Origin: Saprospirales bacterium
GTDB lineage: Bacteria > Bacteroidota > Bacteroidia > Chitinophagales > Saprospiraceae
Assembly (NCBI GenBank): GCA_016703765.1
Contig: JADJBL010000027.1
Span: 1-64,000 of the forward strand
DNA: 64,000 bases
Reading direction: 5' to 3'
Part shown: positions 48,130-57,558 of the stretch, piece after piece
Position numbering within the stretch: position 1 is the stretch's first letter
Layout of the letters: each line of letters opens with the position of its first letter
Program-made: the position numbers and the translations under genes
Notes under the pieces: model-generated
Database searches by the model: none
What the model saw: the letters and a program-made list of their open reading frames with translations, nothing else
What the model was told of the DNA's origin: nothing

Positions 48130-49326
48130 ATCACCAATAGCTTGCTCCAGATCCGCCCGAATATCCTCCACATTTTCAATCCCTACGGAAACCCGGATTA
48201 GCCCGTCGGTGATGCCGTTTTCCATCCTCAATTCCCTCGGGATATTCAGATGGGACATGGAAGCCGGGTGCAGGATCAAGGTATCGGCGTCGCCCAGGGT
48301 GGGCGCTAGGGTACAGAAGCGAATTTTTTTCATAAAGGCCACCCCGGCCTCGATTCCGCCTTTCAATTCGAAACTCAACATTCCCCCGAATTGGCTCATT
48401 TGTCTTTTTGCCAACTCGTGATCGGGGTGGGAGGGGAGTCCATTGTAATTGACCCGCTCTACCTTCGGGTGTTTTTCCAGAAATTCCGCCAGTGCCTGCG
48501 CGTTTTGGCTGTGGCGATCCATGCGGAGGAATAATGTTTTCATCCCGTTGTGCACCAGCCAGGCGTCCCAGGGATTGCAATTGGTGCCCGCGAGTTTCAT
48601 CGCCTGCCAGGCCTTGGTACGCAGCCATTCCGCGTCTCGGGAGACCAGCGCGCCGGCGATGGAGTTGCCATGCCCGTTGAGGAATTTGGTGGTGGAGTGG
48701 ATGATATGGTCGACGCCAAATCGGAATGGCCGCTGGAGGTAGGGGGTACAAAAGGTATTATCCGCCGCAGTCTGGACCTTGTATTTTCGCGCCAGTCCGA
48801 CCAGGGCCTCCATATCAACGCAGGCCAGGGTAGGATTGGCGGGGGTCTCGAAGTAGAGCAGTTTAACGGCCGGGTTGGCTTTGAGGATCATTTCGGTCTT
48901 TTCCAGGTCGCGCAGGTCGGTAAACAGCGTTTCCACCCCGAAGCGCCCGATGATCTTCGAAAATAGTTCGGTGGTGCCTCCGTATAAGTTCCCCTGGGTC
49001 AGTATCTTGTCGCCGCTTTGGAGCAGTCCAAGGACCAGAGTGGAAATGGCCGCCATGCCCGAGCTGACCATAAGGCCTGCCGCTTCTACATCCAGCCCAT
49101 GGCTCTCCATCGCAACGATCTTGTCGGAGACGGCCTCGATGGTCGGGTTTCCATACCGGCCGTACACGTGGCCTTTTTCCTTTCCCGCGAAAATATCGAT
49201 ACCCTGGTCGATGGAGGAAAAGGCAAAGGAGGAGGTCGCGTAGATGGGAAGGATATGCGGGTCGGTGGTGCGCTTTTCCGGCATTTCCCGGACGCATAGC
49301 GAGTCAAAATGAAGGTGCTCTGACAT
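48127..49326 (-). CDS. PLP-dependent Cys/Met metabolism enzyme (methionine gamma-lyase / cystathionine gamma-synthase type)
   Basis: ATG 49326 (MSEHLHFDS) is preferred over TTG 49344. The 399-residue enzyme has YGRYGNPTIEAV, VSSGMAAISTLVLGLLQSGD, ETPANPTLACVD, ADNTFCTPYLQRP and the PLP lysine in HSTTKFLNGHGNS. The residue after LYG is Gly (NLYGGTTELF), whereas classical methionine gamma-lyases carry Cys there, so cystathionine gamma-synthase or O-acetylhomoserine sulfhydrylase activity remains possible. Monocistronic. The final codons GGT-GAT-TAG come from a repeat word. Confidence 0.85.
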   Translation of the reverse strand: MSEHLHFDSLCVREMPEKRTTDPHILPIYATSSFAFSSIDQGIDIFAGKEKGHVYGRYGNPTIEAVSDKIVAMESHGLDVEAAGLMVSSGMAAISTLVLGLLQSGDKILTQGNLYGGTTELFSKIIGRFGVETLFTDLRDLEKTEMILKANPAVKLLYFETPANPTLACVDMEALVGLARKYKVQTAADNTFCTPYLQRPFRFGVDHIIHSTTKFLNGHGNSIAGALVSRDAEWLRTKAWQAMKLAGTNCNPWDAWLVHNGMKTLFLRMDRHSQNAQALAEFLEKHPKVERVNYNGLPSHPDHELAKRQMSQFGGMLSFELKGGIEAGVAFMKKIRFCTLAPTLGDADTLILHPASMSHLNIPRELRMENGITDGLIRVSVGIENVEDIRADLEQAIGD

Positions 49327-49366
49327 TGGGTTGGATTTAGACAACGGTGATATAGGTTTGGAAAAA

Positions 49367-49374
49367 CAAAAATA
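49367..49374 (-). promoter_or_regulatory. Putative -7 box of the PLP enzyme gene
   Basis: TATTTTTG on the minus strand (TAnnTTTG) lies about 41 nt upstream of ATG 49326. No -33 element at correct spacing was found. Confidence 0.3.
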
Positions 49375-49453
49375 GCAACTGAGGAGGCGTTTTAATCGTT
49401 TACTTCACAGTTACTGGATAAATTAAAACAACCGGCAGGCCCGGAAGCCATAG

Positions 49454-50530
49454 ATGAACATTGACGAAGATATCACACAGTCATTTTCCGACGAATACTA
49501 CGATTTTCACGAGATACTCGTCGATCCGGGGCAGGGCCATATCAGGATCGACAAATTCCTGTGCGACCGCCTGAAACAGGTCTCCCGCAACCGCATCCAG
49601 GGCGCCATCAAGGTGGGCGCCGTCCGGGTGAACCAACTGGAGGTCAAGCCCAACTACAAGGTCAGACCGGGCGACCGGATCGACATGGTCATCCCCAAGC
49701 CGCCGGGTGAAGGCTCCCGCCTGCTTCCCCAGGATATTCCCCTGAATATTATCTATGAAGACGATGCCCTGCTGGTGCTCAACAAACCGGCTGGCATGGT
49801 GGTCCACCCCGGCGTAGGGCACCAGAAAAACACCCTGGTCAATGCCCTGGCCTATCACTTTGCCGACCATTCCCTGCCCGTGATGGAGGGCAACCAAAAC
49901 AACCGCATCGGCCTGGTGCACCGCATCGACCGCAATACCTCGGGCCTGTTGGTGGTCGCCAAAACGGAATACGCCATGAGCCACCTGGCCAAACAGTTTT
50001 TCCGCCATACGATCGAACGACGCTACGTGGCCCTGGTTTGGGGCGAACCGGAACCGCTTCAGGGGAAGGTCGAAGGCCATATCGGACGCCACCCGCGGTT
50101 TCCGACCCTGCGGCATTGCTTCCCGGATGGAGCGGAAGGAAAATGGTCGCTCACCCATTACCGGACGATCGAACCTCTGTATTACGTCAGCCTCGTGGAA
50201 TGCCAGCTTGAAACCGGCCGCACCCACCAGATCAGGGTGCACATGAAGCATATCGGCCATCCGCTTTTCGGCGACGATAAATACGGAGGAGGGGAGATCC
50301 TTAAGGGCACCCTGTACAGCAAATACAAGCAATTCGTGCATCAATGCTTTACCCTCCTTCCCCGCCACGCGCTACACGCGCGCACCCTGGGGTTTGAGCA
50401 TCCCGAGACGGGCAAATGGATGCAGTTTGAATCCGAACTCCCGTCCGATTTCGAAAAATGCCTCCATGCCTGGAGGGAATACGTGGCCGAACGCAAATCA
50501 AAGACCAACGTGGGCAACGATGAGGCTTGA
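49454..50530 (+). CDS. rluD: RluA-family 23S rRNA pseudouridine synthase
   Basis: The 358-residue enzyme has an N-terminal S4 RNA-binding domain (IRIDKFLCDRLKQVSRNRIQ, about residues 28-75) and the RluA catalytic core. The catalytic Asp is in HRIDRNTSGLLVVAK (about 155-169), followed by RRYVALVWGEP and ETGRTHQIRVHMKHIGHPL. The domain set fits RluD, which modifies 23S rRNA helix 69. It overlaps the next start by 11 nt, implying translational coupling with the acyl-CoA reductase. Confidence 0.9.
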   Translation: MNIDEDITQSFSDEYYDFHEILVDPGQGHIRIDKFLCDRLKQVSRNRIQGAIKVGAVRVNQLEVKPNYKVRPGDRIDMVIPKPPGEGSRLLPQDIPLNIIYEDDALLVLNKPAGMVVHPGVGHQKNTLVNALAYHFADHSLPVMEGNQNNRIGLVHRIDRNTSGLLVVAKTEYAMSHLAKQFFRHTIERRYVALVWGEPEPLQGKVEGHIGRHPRFPTLRHCFPDGAEGKWSLTHYRTIEPLYYVSLVECQLETGRTHQIRVHMKHIGHPLFGDDKYGGGEILKGTLYSKYKQFVHQCFTLLPRHALHARTLGFEHPETGKWMQFESELPSDFEKCLHAWREYVAERKSKTNVGNDEA

Positions 50531-51539
50531 ACAACGCATAGACCTGCTGGCCCGGCTCGGCGACCACCTGCTGGGGGAGGACGAATACCTTCGCGCCGTC
50601 ATGCATCGCAGCGAGTTTCACAATAAATGGTTTACGAAGGAAAACCAGGAAATGGCCGTCCGCTCCATCGCGACGCATTTCCTGAAAAGAGAGCTTCTTG
50701 AAAGTTGGGCAGCCCGTTACCCCATCTCCGATCTGCCCACCGGGAAAACGGTGGGCATCGTCATGGCGGGAAATATCCCCCTGGTGGGTTTCCACGACTG
50801 GCTCTGCGTCTTCCTGGCGGGGCACGAGGCCCAGATCAAACTCTCCGAAAAGGACGCCTACCTCTTTCCCTATTTGATCAAAATAATGGAATCCCTGGAT
50901 CCGAACATGGCCGGATGGGTTGAAACCGTAGATCGGCTGAAGGATTTCGACGCCGTCATCGCCACCGGCAGCAATAATTCCGCGCGGTATTTCGAGGCCT
51001 ATTTCGGCAAAAAGCCCCATATCATCCGCCGCAACCGCAACGGGGTGGCGGTATTGTCGGGCCGGGAATCGGCGGAGGAACTGCGAAGACTCGGCTTGGA
51101 CGTGTTTGCCTACTACGGACTGGGCTGCCGCAACGTGGCGAAGATCTACGTGCCGGAGGGCTACGTCTTCGAGCCCCTGCTGGAAGCACTCCACGAGTAC
51201 CGGGAGGCCGTGCTTAACGACCGCTACAAAAATAATTTCGACTACAATTACGCCCTGTTTATCCTCAACAAGATCACCTTCAAAGCCAACGGCTGTATTT
51301 TATTGAAGGAAGACGAGTTGACGGCTTCGCGTATCGCCTGTCTGCATTACGCTTATTACAAGAGCCTGAAGGAGGTGGAGGAGGAATTGGTGGAAAGGGG
51401 AGAGGAGGTTCAATGTGTGGTCGCCCAGCCGGGATTATTATCGATTGCTACCATCGATTTTGGAGAAACGCAAACCCCGGGGCTCGAGGACTATCCGGAT
51501 GGGGTTGACACGATGGAATTTTTGGTGATTAGTGATTAG
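50520..51539 (+). CDS. LuxC-type acyl-CoA reductase
   Basis: ATG 50520 lies inside the 3' end of rluD; it gives MRLEQRIDLLARLGDH, while longer readings only translate rluD in another frame. The 339-residue protein has the NAD(P)-aldehyde dehydrogenase-like features VGIVMAGNIPLVGFHDWL, ATGSNNSARYFEAYF and a catalytic Cys in GLGCRNVAKIYVPEG, as in LuxC. Such enzymes reduce acyl-CoA to aldehydes. No lux genes are near; the role may be turnover of acyl thioesters. The last codons AGT-GAT-TAG are part of the following repeat. Confidence 0.82.
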   Translation: MRLEQRIDLLARLGDHLLGEDEYLRAVMHRSEFHNKWFTKENQEMAVRSIATHFLKRELLESWAARYPISDLPTGKTVGIVMAGNIPLVGFHDWLCVFLAGHEAQIKLSEKDAYLFPYLIKIMESLDPNMAGWVETVDRLKDFDAVIATGSNNSARYFEAYFGKKPHIIRRNRNGVAVLSGRESAEELRRLGLDVFAYYGLGCRNVAKIYVPEGYVFEPLLEALHEYREAVLNDRYKNNFDYNYALFILNKITFKANGCILLKEDELTASRIACLHYAYYKSLKEVEEELVERGEEVQCVVAQPGLLSIATIDFGETQTPGLEDYPDGVDTMEFLVISD

Positions 51540-51609
51540 TGACTGGTGATTAGTGACTGGTCAGGAACCACCAGTCACTAATCACCAGTCACCAGTCACT
51601 AGTCACTTA
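51526..51609. repeat. Word-repeat hairpin joining two convergent stops
   Basis: GTGATTAGTGACTGGT words (51526-51560) face ACCAGTCACTAATCACC words (about 51569-51606). The left arm includes the TAG of the acyl-CoA reductase; the right arm ends at the TAA (51607-51609) of the minus-strand gene. Same word family as 25281, 32917, 48070 and 56101. Confidence 0.88.
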
Positions 51610-53118
51610 ATTCAGCACCAATCGCTGGGCTACAAAGCCTTCTTCAAACCGAACCTTCACCACATACATTCCCGGAGGCAGTTGGCCTCTTTGCAGGGTG
51701 TAGGCACTTTGCGACACATTGGCCACATTCCGCACCAGACGGCCGTTGAGGTCGTACACCTGGATGTCGAGCATGGGCCGGTCTTCGCGGCTCTGCAGGG
51801 CCACTTCCCCGTAGGAGGGGTTGGGCGCCATGACAAATCCCACCTCCTGGGAGACCAGGATCTCTTCGGTCGATACAATACCCGTCAGATCGCAACCCAG
51901 ACCCAGCGCCACGCAGGCGCGGGGCAGGAAGTACTGCAGGATGGTATCAAGGTAAACATGGGCCGAAACGGAGCCGGTGTCGCAGTTGGAACCCACCACG
52001 CCATAAGGCTCGAGGGAGGTGGCATAACTCCAGGGGGAGCCTTCCGTCGGGTCGCTGGAGGGGAAGGGGAAGAATCCTTCGATGTCTCCGTTGCGCGACT
52101 TGGCGATATCCGAAATGGCGTCGATGTATTCTACGGAGGCGTAGGCATCATTGACCCCGAGGGCATTGGCCATTGCCTGGAAAGTGCAGGCGCCCATGAC
52201 TTCCACCACCGGCAAGTTAACGGGCGGAGGAACGAGCACCGTACCGATGCCGCAAGGTGCATAGGGATCGGTGGGCACCTGGTAAGAGATCATCGGAGGA
52301 TCGTTGGCGTCGAGCCAGGAAGTATCGCCCAGGGCGCCGCCCAGGTTGACCGTCAGGGCAAAATCGGAACCGTAGCCGATGTGGTTGGGATAGCAGAGCG
52401 TATCTCCTACCGGGAAGCCGGGATAGCCCGGAACGGTAATCCCGACGGTGGTTCCCTCCACATTGCCGTTGATGGGTTCAATGACCATAGGCCCCAGTGG
52501 GGTGAGGAATTTGGGAATATAGCTGTCGGTGATCGTGTCCACCGTACCTGCTGCCAACGCTATATATCCACCCGTGCCGAATCCCCAGAGCGTGATCTTG
52601 GTATCGTCGATACCGTAAGGGTCGCCAGAATCCAACGACTTGCGGAAGTAGCGGATACAGGTTTTCGAGTCCTGGATACCCCGGTACACGGCGTTGATCA
52701 GGGTAAATACACGGGTGGTGGCGTCGGGGCTGACCGGGTTCCAACCCAGGCGATAATCGGCGGATGCCACGACGTACCCTCTTTTAGCCAGCTCTGTTGC
52801 AGCATGGACCACATCGGCATCCTTGTGGGTGCCCGAGCAGCCTCCGTTGACCGATGGCGGGAGGAAGTTGCCGGTATGCAGCATGATGACCAGCGGCCGG
52901 TCAACTTCGTTGTCCCCGTCGGGCGTATACACGTCCATAACCAGGGGCTGAGGAATGGCCTGACCAGCCACAGAAACCGCAATTACAGTGGCATTCACAC
53001 CATAGACTACATTTGAAGTAACGCTCACATCTGTAAAAATCGGGTCGATGTATCGCTGCTGGGCGGATAGGGCGCTCATACAGGCGAACAAGAGGAAAAA
53101 CAGGTAAATTTTTTTCAT
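51607..53118 (-). CDS. Secreted esterase-like alpha/beta hydrolase with T9SS tail, nucleophile missing
   Basis: A 503-residue protein with signal peptide MKKIYLFFLLFACMSALSAQ. The body resembles carboxylesterase/BD-FAE enzymes (MDVYTPDGDNEVDRPLVIMLHTGNF, KRGYVVASADYRLGWN), and the C-terminal 80 residues are a T9SS sorting domain (VMAPNPSYGEVALQSRED, GMYVVKVRFEEGF). At the nucleophile elbow the sequence is LWGFGTGGYIAL, so Gly occupies the place of the usual Ser. Unless another residue substitutes, it should be catalytically dead or use a different mechanism. It lies 61 nt downstream of a TonB receptor on the same strand, so a substrate-binding role is plausible. Confidence 0.82.
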   Translation of the reverse strand: MKKIYLFFLLFACMSALSAQQRYIDPIFTDVSVTSNVVYGVNATVIAVSVAGQAIPQPLVMDVYTPDGDNEVDRPLVIMLHTGNFLPPSVNGGCSGTHKDADVVHAATELAKRGYVVASADYRLGWNPVSPDATTRVFTLINAVYRGIQDSKTCIRYFRKSLDSGDPYGIDDTKITLWGFGTGGYIALAAGTVDTITDSYIPKFLTPLGPMVIEPINGNVEGTTVGITVPGYPGFPVGDTLCYPNHIGYGSDFALTVNLGGALGDTSWLDANDPPMISYQVPTDPYAPCGIGTVLVPPPVNLPVVEVMGACTFQAMANALGVNDAYASVEYIDAISDIAKSRNGDIEGFFPFPSSDPTEGSPWSYATSLEPYGVVGSNCDTGSVSAHVYLDTILQYFLPRACVALGLGCDLTGIVSTEEILVSQEVGFVMAPNPSYGEVALQSREDRPMLDIQVYDLNGRLVRNVANVSQSAYTLQRGQLPPGMYVVKVRFEEGFVAQRLVLN

Positions 53119-53179
53119 ACAAAAGAGTTTATTTAAATTTAATAGGAAGAAGGGCGCGGGCGAAATTTTTTTTAATCTT

Positions 53180-56004
53180 TTAATCTTTTACCCAGTTGTA
53201 CACCAGCGAAACGTATGCCAGCCTGCCGATCCTGGGGCCACCGTAGGTCTGGTAGATCTTGTTATCCAGCAGGTTGGAGGCCCCTGCTTTCAGGTTGAGG
53301 TTCTGTTTTGGAAAGCTGACATTGACCTGGAGGTCGAGCAAGCCGTAGTCGGGAATATTGCCTGTGAATTGAGGCGACCCCTCGAAGGTAAAGCCTTCCA
53401 CCCATTTGTAGTTGATATTGAACCCGGTTTTTTCCAGGCGGAAGATGCCCAGATCGAGCGGAATATCCCGGCCGGAAAATCCGAGGTTGTATTTGTGCTC
53501 CGGGGTGTTGAAGGCCGGGATGATGGGGTCGTCCGGAAAAGCCTTGTTGAGGCGGTTCCAGGAGTAGTTTCCGGAAAGGGAGTAATAGCGCGCAAAATAC
53601 AGATTCGCCCCGACCGATACGCCCTGGGTGGTCACTTCGTTGATGGAATTGGCCGCCACGCGGTAAACGGTCAGGTTAGTAGGGAAGCCGCTGGGGTCGA
53701 AATCGGTGTCGATGCCGATGTTGTAGCCGATAAAATCGCGGTAAATGTTGAAATAATACCCCATATCGACATACAATCTGTCGAACAGCGTGGTGCGATA
53801 GCCCACCTCGAAAGTCCTGACCTTTTCGGGCCGCACCGGCGCCACGTTGAACGAAACGAGCTTGTCGGTCTGCAGGTTGTAGGTATAGTCGATGAAAGAC
53901 TCCACGGTATAAAGCCCTTCAAACCCATCCAGGTTCCCGATCAGCACCGCCGGGCCCACGTTGAGGTTGAGGTACTGGTCGGTGAGCGTCGGGTTTCGGA
54001 TGGCAGAGGAGAAGGAGGCGCGGAGGTAGTTGATCTCGTTAGGCGACCAGACCAGGGATGCCGCGGGTGTAAAGAGGTAGTCGAAGTTTTGGTTTTTGTC
54101 CATCCGCAGGGTCCCGCTGAGGGTCCATTTGCGGGTAAATTTCTTTCCATGCCCGCATAGACGCCGTACTCGAAATTGCTGATCCGCACATCTGCGGTAT
54201 CCTTGAATACGGTGCCCTCGGAATAAGGTCGATAGAGCCGCGCACTGCCCCCCACAGTAATCTTGTTCATCCAACTGGGAGTGAGAATATACTCGCCCTG
54301 CCCGTGGTAGAGCGCCGAGCGGTCGAAAAACCGGGTGCCGCCCTCCGTGTTTTTCAGGCTGGTGATACTGTCGAATACGGTCTGGAAGCGCTCCGTGCCG
54401 GGCTGGAAGTAGTCGTTGGTCGTGGCGATCAGCACGTTGGCCTGATCGGCGGCATTTTGGGCCTGCATGTGCCATTGCACGAGCGAATCGCGGTAATCCT
54501 CCAGCCATTCGAAGGCGTCGTCGTAGTCGAAGACCAGCTGGAATTGGGCGTTCACGTAGGGTACGGGGTATTCCAGTTGTTTCATATCCGGATAGACCTG
54601 GGTCTGCCAGTATTTGGAGTAGTCGGTAGCCCAATCCTCGTTCTTTTTAGCGAGCTCCTGCATGCGAAGGGCAGTAAAGTAGGGGTCGTAGGAATTGCCC
54701 GCGTCCTCGTTCGTCGAGTAAAAACGGAGGAAAAATTTGTCCTTTTTCCGCAGTTCGATGCGATTTTGAAAGAAGAGGATGCCCCGGAGGCTGAAGCGGT
54801 TGTCGCCCTGGTAGACCGTGGTCCCGTTGCCGAAGCTGGAGGCCAGGATCAACTCGGGCGATTCAAGTTCTTTGGCAGGATTGAGACGGAAATGGAAGGC
54901 CGCGTTGGCTTTGAGGTTTTCGGAATCGTAGTCGACCAGGTCGATCTCGCGGTAGCCCGTGCGGTGAAAGAGGCGAAGCCCCGCCTGGGCCTTGGGCAGC
55001 CAGAAGCTGTCCTGCGAGTAGTCGTTTGCGGAGAAATATTCGTCGCCGTACACATTGACCGCATCCCAGCGGCCCGGATTGTCATTTGCGGAGCGGGTGC
55101 CGTCGACGGGCTCGTAGTTCTCGGCCTCCCAGTCGCGGGCCCGGAAGTAGGAGAAGTTCATTTTATAGGCAAACCATTCTTTCCCGGCCTTATTGCGGGC
55201 CGAGTTGGCCCAGCGAAGGGTAGCTTCGGTCATACTCCTTTCGCCCACCTTCACGCTGGCAGCCAGGCCTTTGTGCAGGAATGGGTTTTTGGTCTCCATG
55301 CTGATGACCCCGTTGAATGCGTTGGGCCCGTAAAACGCCGAACTGGCGCCGACAATGAGGTCGACTTTCAGGACGTCGAGTTCGGGAGAGCCCAGGAAGT
55401 TGCCCAGCGAAAAGTTGAGACCCGGCGCCTGGTTGTCCACCCCGTCGATGATCTGAAGAGACCGAACCGGGCTGGTGCTGTTGAAGCCGCGGGTATTGAT
55501 GATCTTGAACCCGATGCTGGCGGCGGTGATGTCCACCCCTTTGAGGGTGCCCAGTCCGTCGTAAAAGTTATCTGCCGAGGTTTGGCGGATCGCGAGGAGG
55601 TCCATAGACTCCACGGTCAGGGGCGCCGCTTTTTGCTTTTCGGAGATCCGCTGCCCCCGGATCTCGGTGGTGATGAGGGTCGTGGAGCTGAAGTTCAGTT
55701 CGAGTTTGAGCTCTTTGGCGGCTTCCGTCAGCTCGTAGCTCCGGTCGTCGTATCCGACGTAGGTCACCAGGAGGGTCATGGGGAAAGAAGCCTCGGTCTT
55801 TAGCTCGAAAGCCCCGTCGAAATCCGTCACCGTGCCCTCGGCGCCACCGGCTACCTGCACATTGGCGCCGATCAGCGGTTCGCCGGAGGCGGCGTCCTTG
55901 ACTATGCCCCGAAGGGTTTGCTGGGCCGTGCCGGCCGCGAGGAATCCCGAGAAGAAAAACAGGCAGCACAGGAGCCTGGTCCAATGTTTGTTGAGATGAT
56001 CCAT
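53180..56004 (-). CDS. TonB-dependent receptor, frameshifted
   Basis: A receptor of about 941 residues. It begins with a signal peptide (LLCCLFFFSGFLAAGTAQ), a carboxypeptidase-regulatory-like domain (LRGIVKDAASGEPLIGANVQ), a plug (FKIINTRGFNSTSPVRSLQI, DLIVGASSAFYGPNAFNGVI) and a barrel ending SLVYNWVKD. The frame changes near 54145-54155, between EYGVYAGM and KKFTRKWTLSG; one missing base restores the family sequence. The downstream esterase-like T9SS protein is on the same strand, suggesting a two-gene uptake unit. Substrate unknown. Confidence 0.87.
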
Positions 56005-56100
56005 ACTTTCGCCCTTTGGGTGACAACAAAGTTTTGCCTAAAATAGGAAATACTTAATATTCTCCTACCTTTTTTCCTTAGGGAAGTCGGATATTTTTTA

Positions 56101-56164
56101 GTGACTAGTGACTGGTGACTAGTGACTGGTATTTTCAAGTCACTAGTCACCAGTCACTAGTCAC
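56101..56164. repeat. Perfect 27-bp inverted repeat at the ZIP gene end
   Basis: Arms 56101-56127 and 56138-56164 are exact reverse complements built from GTGACTAGTGACTG words, with a 10-nt loop. The TAG stop (56157-56159) of the ZIP transporter lies in the right arm. It separates two co-directional minus-strand genes. Confidence 0.95.
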
Positions 56165-56900
56165 CAACAAGCACTGTCGCCAAAGAAAGCAACACCCCTG
56201 CAAGAATAGCCACAAACTTGAACAAGGAGATTCGGTGCTTGTGGGTGCCGTCGGCTTCGAAAAGAATGGTGGTAGAAATATGCAGGAAGGACCCGATAAC
56301 CAGGGAGATCAGGATCTGCTCCTCTCTTGCGCCCAGATGGAAACTCCCAGCCAGCAATGCCCCGGCGGGCGACATGAGGGAAAACACCAGCAAACACAAC
56401 AACACCGTCGTGGCCCGGAAGCCCGACCATTGCAGGAGCATCCCCAGTGCGAAAGCCGCGGGAGCATGATGGAGGACGATGCCCAGCAGCAAGTATTGCG
56501 AGCTCGTGGAATGGCCCAGGTGCTCGGTTTGATAGTGCGAGAACTCCGCCAGCGGCATGCCTTCCATGAATGCGTGCAGACAAAGGCCCAACATAACGGT
56601 GAAAGCGTAGTTCCAGGGCGCATGGGTATGTGCGTGGATATGGCCGTGCTCGACGCCCCCGGAGAGCTGCTCCAGGAGCAGTTGGATGAAAAAACCGAGG
56701 AGGACCCAGTATCCGGGTTCGATCAATTTTTGCTCGTAGACCCCGGGGAGCAGATGCAGGAAGGAGATGCCCAGCAAAAAGGCGCCCGTGAAGGATAGAA
56801 AAAGCCGCAAGCCATTGGCCGGCAGGCGCTTGAAGAACAACGACAGGCCGCCGCCGCCGACTACGGATAAAATAAGGAGCAGGTATTCAAAAAAGCTCAT
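56157..56900 (-). CDS. ZIP family metal transporter
   Basis: A 247-residue membrane protein with about eight hydrophobic segments. A His-rich loop HGHIHAHTHAPW precedes the metal-path helices GLCLHAFMEGMPLAEF and GIVLHHAPAAFALGMLLQ, which hold the conserved His and Glu residues of ZIP carriers. It imports Zn2+ or related divalent metals. It overlaps the upstream PAP2 phosphatase gene by 4 nt (ATGA), so both are translated together. The C-terminal Gly-Asp and stop lie in the repeat. Confidence 0.87.
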   Translation of the reverse strand: MSFFEYLLLILSVVGGGGLSLFFKRLPANGLRLFLSFTGAFLLGISFLHLLPGVYEQKLIEPGYWVLLGFFIQLLLEQLSGGVEHGHIHAHTHAPWNYAFTVMLGLCLHAFMEGMPLAEFSHYQTEHLGHSTSSQYLLLGIVLHHAPAAFALGMLLQWSGFRATTVLLCLLVFSLMSPAGALLAGSFHLGAREEQILISLVIGSFLHISTTILFEADGTHKHRISLFKFVAILAGVLLSLATVLVGD

Positions 56901-57448
56901 ACGTATCTTTTCCAGAGAAAGGCGCTCGCCCCTCCGATGATCAAACCCAATAAGGCGCCCGCCCCGACATCAAGCGGATAATGAACTCCGACATAAACCT
57001 GGGCATAGGCCACTCCGAAAGCCCAAAGATAAAACAACCATCTCCACCGTCGGAAAAAAACGCCCAGAGTACCTGCGAAAAACACCGCCATGGCGAAATG
57101 GTTCGTCGCATGGTTAGAGGTAAAACTGTAGCCGCTGCCACAGGGCACGAGCAGGTGAATTTCTGCCTTCAAGGCCTCCGTGTTGCAGGGGCGCGGCCGC
57201 TGCACCTGCTTTTTGATGAGCCGGTGGCTGATGACGTCGCCCGCGCCGATGGTCAGCCCCAGCAGCAGGAGCCAGGCGATCGCCTTCCAGCGAAATTTGT
57301 AGCCCGCAAAGGCGGCTAAGGCCACGTAGAGCGGTATCCAGGTGTATTTGTTTCTCCAGAAAGGCATCAGCCAGTCCAGCACCAAAGCCTGGCCTTTCCC
57401 GTTGATGAGGAAGAAGAGGGACTCGTCGAATTGAATCAGCTCGTTCAT
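56897..57448 (-). CDS. PAP2 family membrane phosphatase
   Basis: A 183-residue integral membrane phosphatase with five hydrophobic segments. The three PAP2 motifs appear: KKQVQRPRP, GYSFTSNHATNHF (SGH-type with Asn in place of Gly) and YVGVHYPLDVGAG. It probably dephosphorylates undecaprenyl pyrophosphate or a lipid phosphate. Divergent from glmM; coupled to the ZIP gene by a 4-nt overlap. Confidence 0.88.
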   Translation of the reverse strand: MNELIQFDESLFFLINGKGQALVLDWLMPFWRNKYTWIPLYVALAAFAGYKFRWKAIAWLLLLGLTIGAGDVISHRLIKKQVQRPRPCNTEALKAEIHLLVPCGSGYSFTSNHATNHFAMAVFFAGTLGVFFRRWRWLFYLWAFGVAYAQVYVGVHYPLDVGAGALLGLIIGGASAFLWKRYV

Positions 57449-57495
57449 GAAAAATTATTCCTGTCATCTATATGGCACACAAGGATAAAAAATTT

Positions 57496-57523
57496 CCGGC
57501 AAAGGGCTATTTTTTTAAATTTG
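57496..57523 (+). promoter_or_regulatory. Putative promoter of glmM
   Basis: TAAATTTG at 57516-57523 matches TAnnTTTG exactly and TTTC at 57493-57496 stands 19 nt upstream as a near -33 element. The TTG start codon is 36 nt downstream. Confidence 0.45.
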
Positions 57524-57558
57524 CACCCGGACGATAAAGCCCTTTAAATTCACTCCAA

